In this document: positions 61,378 through 64,000 of the stretch, one piece after another
How positions within the stretch are numbered: position 1 is the first letter of the stretch
Layout: each line of letters begins with the position of its first letter
Assembly (NCBI RefSeq): GCF_002968015.1
Contig: NZ_PUIP01000020.1
Location: 62,001-126,000 of the forward strand
Length of the DNA: 64,000 nt
From: Massilia phosphatilytica
GTDB lineage: Bacteria > Pseudomonadota > Gammaproteobacteria > Burkholderiales > Burkholderiaceae_D
Reading direction: 5' to 3'
Made by a program: the position numbers and the translations under genes
The notes under the pieces: model-generated
Database searches by the model: none
Told to the model about the DNA's origin: nothing
Seen by the model: the letters and a program-made list of their open reading frames with translations, nothing else

Positions 61378-62529
61378 TTATCCCAGCAGCGCCTCGGCGA
61401 ATTCGTCGGCGCTGAAGGGTTGCAGATCCTCCAGCTTTTCGCCCACGCCGATGAAGTACACCGGCACCGGACGGGTGCGTGCGATGGCGGCCAGGATGCC
61501 GCCCTTGGCCGTGCCGTCCAGCTTCGTGATCACGAGGCCGGTCAGCTGCAGCGCGTCGTCGAACGCCTTCACTTGCGCCAGTGCATTCTGGCCCGTGTTA
61601 CCGTCGATGACGAGCAGGACTTCGTGCGGGGCGTCTTCCATGCCCTTGCCGATCACGCGCTTGATCTTCTTGAGTTCTTCCATCAGGTGCAGCTGGGTCG
61701 GCAGGCGGCCAGCGGTGTCGACCATGACGACGTCGACGCCGCGCGCCTTGCCCGACTGGACGGCATCGAAGGCGACGGCGGCCGGGTCGCCCGATTGCTG
61801 CGAGATCACGGTGACGTTATTCCGCTGGCCCCAGACCATCAGCTGTTCGCGCGCGGCGGCGCGGAACGTGTCGCCGGCGGCCAGCAGCACGGATTGTTCG
61901 TGGTGCTGCATGTGCTTGGCCAGCTTGCCGATGGTCGTCGTCTTGCCGGCGCCGTTGACGCCCGCGATCATCATCACGAGCGGCTCGTGGCGGCCCAGTT
62001 CGAGCGGCTTTTCCAGCGGACGCAGCAGGTCGACGAGCAGGCCCTTCAACGCCACCTTGACGGCGGCCGCGTCGAGCAGCTTGTCTTCCTTCACCTTACG
62101 GCGCAGGTTGTCCAGCAGGAATTGCGTCGCATCCATGCCGGCGTCCGACATCAGCAGCGCGGATTCGAGTTCCTCGTACAGGTCTTCGTCGATGCGCGCG
62201 CCGACGAACAGCAGCGACAGATTGCTCGACGTCTTGGCCAGGCCCGCCTTCAGGCGCGACATCCAGGAACGCCTGGCTTCCGCGTCGCTGACGGGACGTT
62301 CGGCGGTTTCGGGGAACAGCTGGCCTTCGTAGGCCGTGGAGGCGCCCGCTACGACTTCCTCGGGTGCGGCCGGTACGTCATCGCCACCGCCGAACAGGCG
62401 GCGCAGGAAACCCGGCTGCTCGGCCGCCGCTTCAGGCTGCGCGTCGGCCTCCGAGGGGGCCGGCACTGCGGGCTCGACCGCAGCCGGCGTCTCGGCTTCA
62501 GGTTTTTTCTTTTTGAAGAAACTAAACAT
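61378..62529 (-). CDS. ftsY: Signal recognition particle receptor FtsY
   Basis: This 383-residue SRP receptor GTPase has an acidic/alanine-rich A domain (residues 1-80, EAETPAAVEPAVPAP), the helical N domain, and the G domain with AGVNGAGKTTTIGKLA, DTFRAAAREQL, VDTAGRLPTQ and TKLDGTAKGG. It delivers inner-membrane proteins with the SRP. It is first of the ftsY-ftsE-ftsX operon on the minus strand. Confidence 0.97.
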   Translation of the reverse strand: MFSFFKKKKPEAETPAAVEPAVPAPSEADAQPEAAAEQPGFLRRLFGGGDDVPAAPEEVVAGASTAYEGQLFPETAERPVSDAEARRSWMSRLKAGLAKTSSNLSLLFVGARIDEDLYEELESALLMSDAGMDATQFLLDNLRRKVKEDKLLDAAAVKVALKGLLVDLLRPLEKPLELGRHEPLVMMIAGVNGAGKTTTIGKLAKHMQHHEQSVLLAAGDTFRAAAREQLMVWGQRNNVTVISQQSGDPAAVAFDAVQSGKARGVDVVMVDTAGRLPTQLHLMEELKKIKRVIGKGMEDAPHEVLLVIDGNTGQNALAQVKAFDDALQLTGLVITKLDGTAKGGILAAIARTRPVPVYFIGVGEKLEDLQPFSADEFAEALLG

Positions 62530-62735
62530 TGTGTATTCGGGAGGGCGGCGGTATGCCAGATAGGGTCGCGCGTATTCTACCAGAGCGGGGGCGTACTTCT
62601 GTCGTGCGTCAACTCTGCAATACTGTGGCTAGAATACAGCTCAACAATATCAATCCGAACATCGTGCTGGAATTTGATACGTAACGGGTGTAGATTGTAA
62701 GCATCGACAAGAAGACGCGTCACTGAGGGACGATC

Positions 62736-62942
62736 GTGAACGTATCCAGGTTTATCAAGAGGCTCATCGGCGGCGATCACGTGGTGGGCAGCTCGGCGGC
62801 ATCGCTGCGCAATGTGATCGTCTGGCTCTTCATCGCCCTCGTCGCCCTGTTCCTGACCCATCCTTCCAGTCCCGCCAGTGCCTTCGACGCGCCCGTACCG
62901 TGGCCGGCCGAACTGGGACTCGACGCCAACCTCGGCATGTAA
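62736..62942 (+). CDS. Small single-span membrane protein, hypothetical
   Basis: This 68-residue frame has a GTG start after GAGGG. It has a basic N-terminus (NVSRFIKRLIGGDHVVG), one hydrophobic helix (residues 27-41) and a short polar tail rich in proline and alanine. No family is known to me. It lies 49 bases before the YjjG-type gene; a TAGAAT box at 62629-62634 could serve both. Confidence 0.45.
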   Translation: MNVSRFIKRLIGGDHVVGSSAASLRNVIVWLFIALVALFLTHPSSPASAFDAPVPWPAELGLDANLGM

Positions 62943-62991
62943 TCGCTGGTATCCTGTCGTTTCCGAAGGACACCTTTGCGGTTGCAGCGCC

Positions 62992-63693
62992 ATGAAACAC
63001 CGACTTTTTCTTTTCGACCTCGACGACACCCTGCTCGACTTCAAAGCGTCCGAACAATTGTCGTTCGATCGCACGATGCGCGCGCTCGGCCTGGACGCGC
63101 TCCCGGACGGGCTGTTCGCCCGCTACCAGGCCATCAACATCGCACTCTGGAAAAGCTTCGAGACGGGCACCGTATCGAAGGATTTCCTGAAGGTGGAACG
63201 CTTCCGCCGGACGTTCGCCGACAACAGACTCGACCTCGACCCGGAAGCGGCCAGCCGTTTGTACCTCGAATCGCTGTCGGACACGGTCGTCCTCATCGAC
63301 GGCGCGCGCGAACTGTGCGCGACGCTGGCCGGCATCGGTGAAGTCGGCATCATCACGAACGGCGTCGAGCAGATCCAGCACCGCCGCATCGTGAGTGCCG
63401 GGCTGCGTGACCACGTGTCGTTCGTGGCGACGTCGGAAGCGTGCGGCCATGCGAAGCCGGACGGCCGCTTCTTCGAGTACACCGTCAACATGGCGCGCGC
63501 GTTCGCGCATGCGGAAACGATCATCGTCGGCGACCGCCTCGATGCCGACATCCTCGGCGCCAACCGCTTCGGCATCGAAAGCTGCTGGTTCAATCCCGCC
63601 GGCCTTGCCAACGACAGCGAGGCGCTGCCCACCTTCGAAGTGGCGCGTTTGCATGACGTCGTCCCGGCCCTGCGCGGCCTCGCTATTGCCTGA
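62992..63693 (+). CDS. YjjG-type pyrimidine 5'-nucleotidase (HAD family)
   Basis: This 233-residue HAD hydrolase has the nucleophile motif FDLDDTLLDF (Asp9, Asp11), motif II IITNG, a lysine in GHAKPDGRFFEY and motif IV IIVGDRLDADILGA, with a helical cap (residues 15-100). The spacing fits the TIGR02254 YjjG group. It would remove phosphate from (modified) pyrimidine nucleotides. The ATG at 62992 is the first in a position that keeps the HAD N-terminus intact. Confidence 0.92.
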   Translation: MKHRLFLFDLDDTLLDFKASEQLSFDRTMRALGLDALPDGLFARYQAINIALWKSFETGTVSKDFLKVERFRRTFADNRLDLDPEAASRLYLESLSDTVVLIDGARELCATLAGIGEVGIITNGVEQIQHRRIVSAGLRDHVSFVATSEACGHAKPDGRFFEYTVNMARAFAHAETIIVGDRLDADILGANRFGIESCWFNPAGLANDSEALPTFEVARLHDVVPALRGLAIA

Positions 63694-63797
63694 GGAACAG
63701 GCCGCGAAATATATCGGGCGCACGCATGAACCTTCCTGGCGAGCACGGCATTAACCCGTGTTTGTCAACGGCCGTCGGGCCACACGGGAGGGAGATC

Positions 63798-64000
63798 ATG
63801 GAAGCACGCAGGTTGATGCAGCTAATCACCGGCGCCGCGCTCGCGGCCGCCATCCAGGGCCAGGCGCTGGCCCAGCAGGTACCGCTGGCGGACCCGATCC
63901 CGGGGCCGATTCCCGCCAGCCCGGTCCAGGTGGGCCTGGAGACGGTCATGACGGGACTGGTGTCCCCGGTCGCCGGCGCCGTCGCGCCCGGCGACCGCAC
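63798..64000 (+). CDS. Exported protein, N-terminal part (cut by right edge)
   Basis: The ATG at 63798 with a GGGAGGGAGA site opens 67 codons to the edge. A signal peptide (MEARRLMQLITGAALAAAIQ, cleavage near ALAQQ) and then VGLETVMTGLVSPVAGAVAPGDRT are visible. The last stretch resembles the first blade of PQQ-dependent sugar dehydrogenase-like beta-propellers, but too little is present for a firm call. Confidence 0.6.
   Translation, partial: MEARRLMQLITGAALAAAIQGQALAQQVPLADPIPGPIPASPVQVGLETVMTGLVSPVAGAVAPGDR

Noticed and set aside
62577-63074. Minus-strand frame of 165 codons upstream of ftsY
   Set aside because: It overlaps the start of the YjjG-type gene in antisense and has no domain or usable start signal.

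Overview
The window is GC-rich, densely packed chromosomal DNA from a betaproteobacterium. The best fit is Oxalobacteraceae of the Massilia/Telluria group. This rests on the cytochrome aa3 oxidase operon with its betaproteobacterial accessories (a 39-residue assembly protein, a DUF2970 protein, a DUF2909-like twin-membrane protein, SURF1 and two SCO-like proteins), on the ftsY-ftsE-ftsX genes beside rpoH with a CIRCE operator, and on orthologues such as OxyR, PilU, RfaE2, TrmL, ComF, BioC and UbiA. The taxonomic call is inference from gene content; no rRNA or tRNA gene was seen.

Layout. 1-5.9 kb: the start of a secreted GH31 glycosidase leaving the left edge, a divergent secreted esterase, an orphan PemK/MazF-like toxin, a small protein coupled to an MBL-fold hydrolase, a DUF488 protein and two small exported proteins. 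5.85-8.58 kb: a lower-GC block carrying a VOC protein and a GH127 beta-L-arabinofuranosidase, bounded by perfect 21-bp direct repeats. 8.6-11.0 kb: a DeoR regulator divergent from a NudK-DUF4406 fusion coupled to a lipoprotein. 11.0-18.5 kb: the YqjD-YqjE-YqjK stress membrane cluster, ubiA, oxyR, pilU, rfaE2, trmL, comF and a BioC-like methyltransferase.

18.5-29.1 kb: the aa3 oxidase locus. A promoter and a leader of about 330 nt precede coxB-ctaD-(small protein)-ctaG-DUF2970-ctaE. After a terminator come SURF1, a SCO-like protein, ctaA, ctaB, a SCO lipoprotein and an AI-2E family permease. Together these make the catalytic subunits, deliver copper, make and insert heme a, and assemble the enzyme.

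29.1-46.5 kb is accessory and regulatory: an ABC exporter with a DUF5694 protein, a LysR gene facing an AhpD-like/peroxiredoxin operon, a four-gene operon (NTF2-like protein, LytTR-type sensor kinase, response regulator, membrane acyltransferase), a MocR regulator divergent from a double-thioredoxin protein plus EamA transporter, a GST, an AraC regulator and a CNNM/CBS protein.

46.5-52.5 kb: an NhaR-like regulator divergent from a DUF475-TerD-TIGR00266-TerD operon, then a YtrA-type GntR regulator with a clear operator and its ABC transporter. 52.5-58.4 kb: gamma-glutamyltransferase, a lipoprotein, a GST, a membrane acyltransferase, a Tat-exported dienelactone hydrolase and a nucleotidyltransferase-like gene whose end runs into a 229-bp MITE-like element with doubled inverted termini. 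58.4-64 kb: rpoH under a CIRCE operator, ftsX-ftsE-ftsY, a small membrane protein, a YjjG-type nucleotidase and the start of an exported protein cut by the right edge.

Many genes are translationally coupled through ATGA or TGATG overlaps, and several convergent pairs overlap at their 3' ends.
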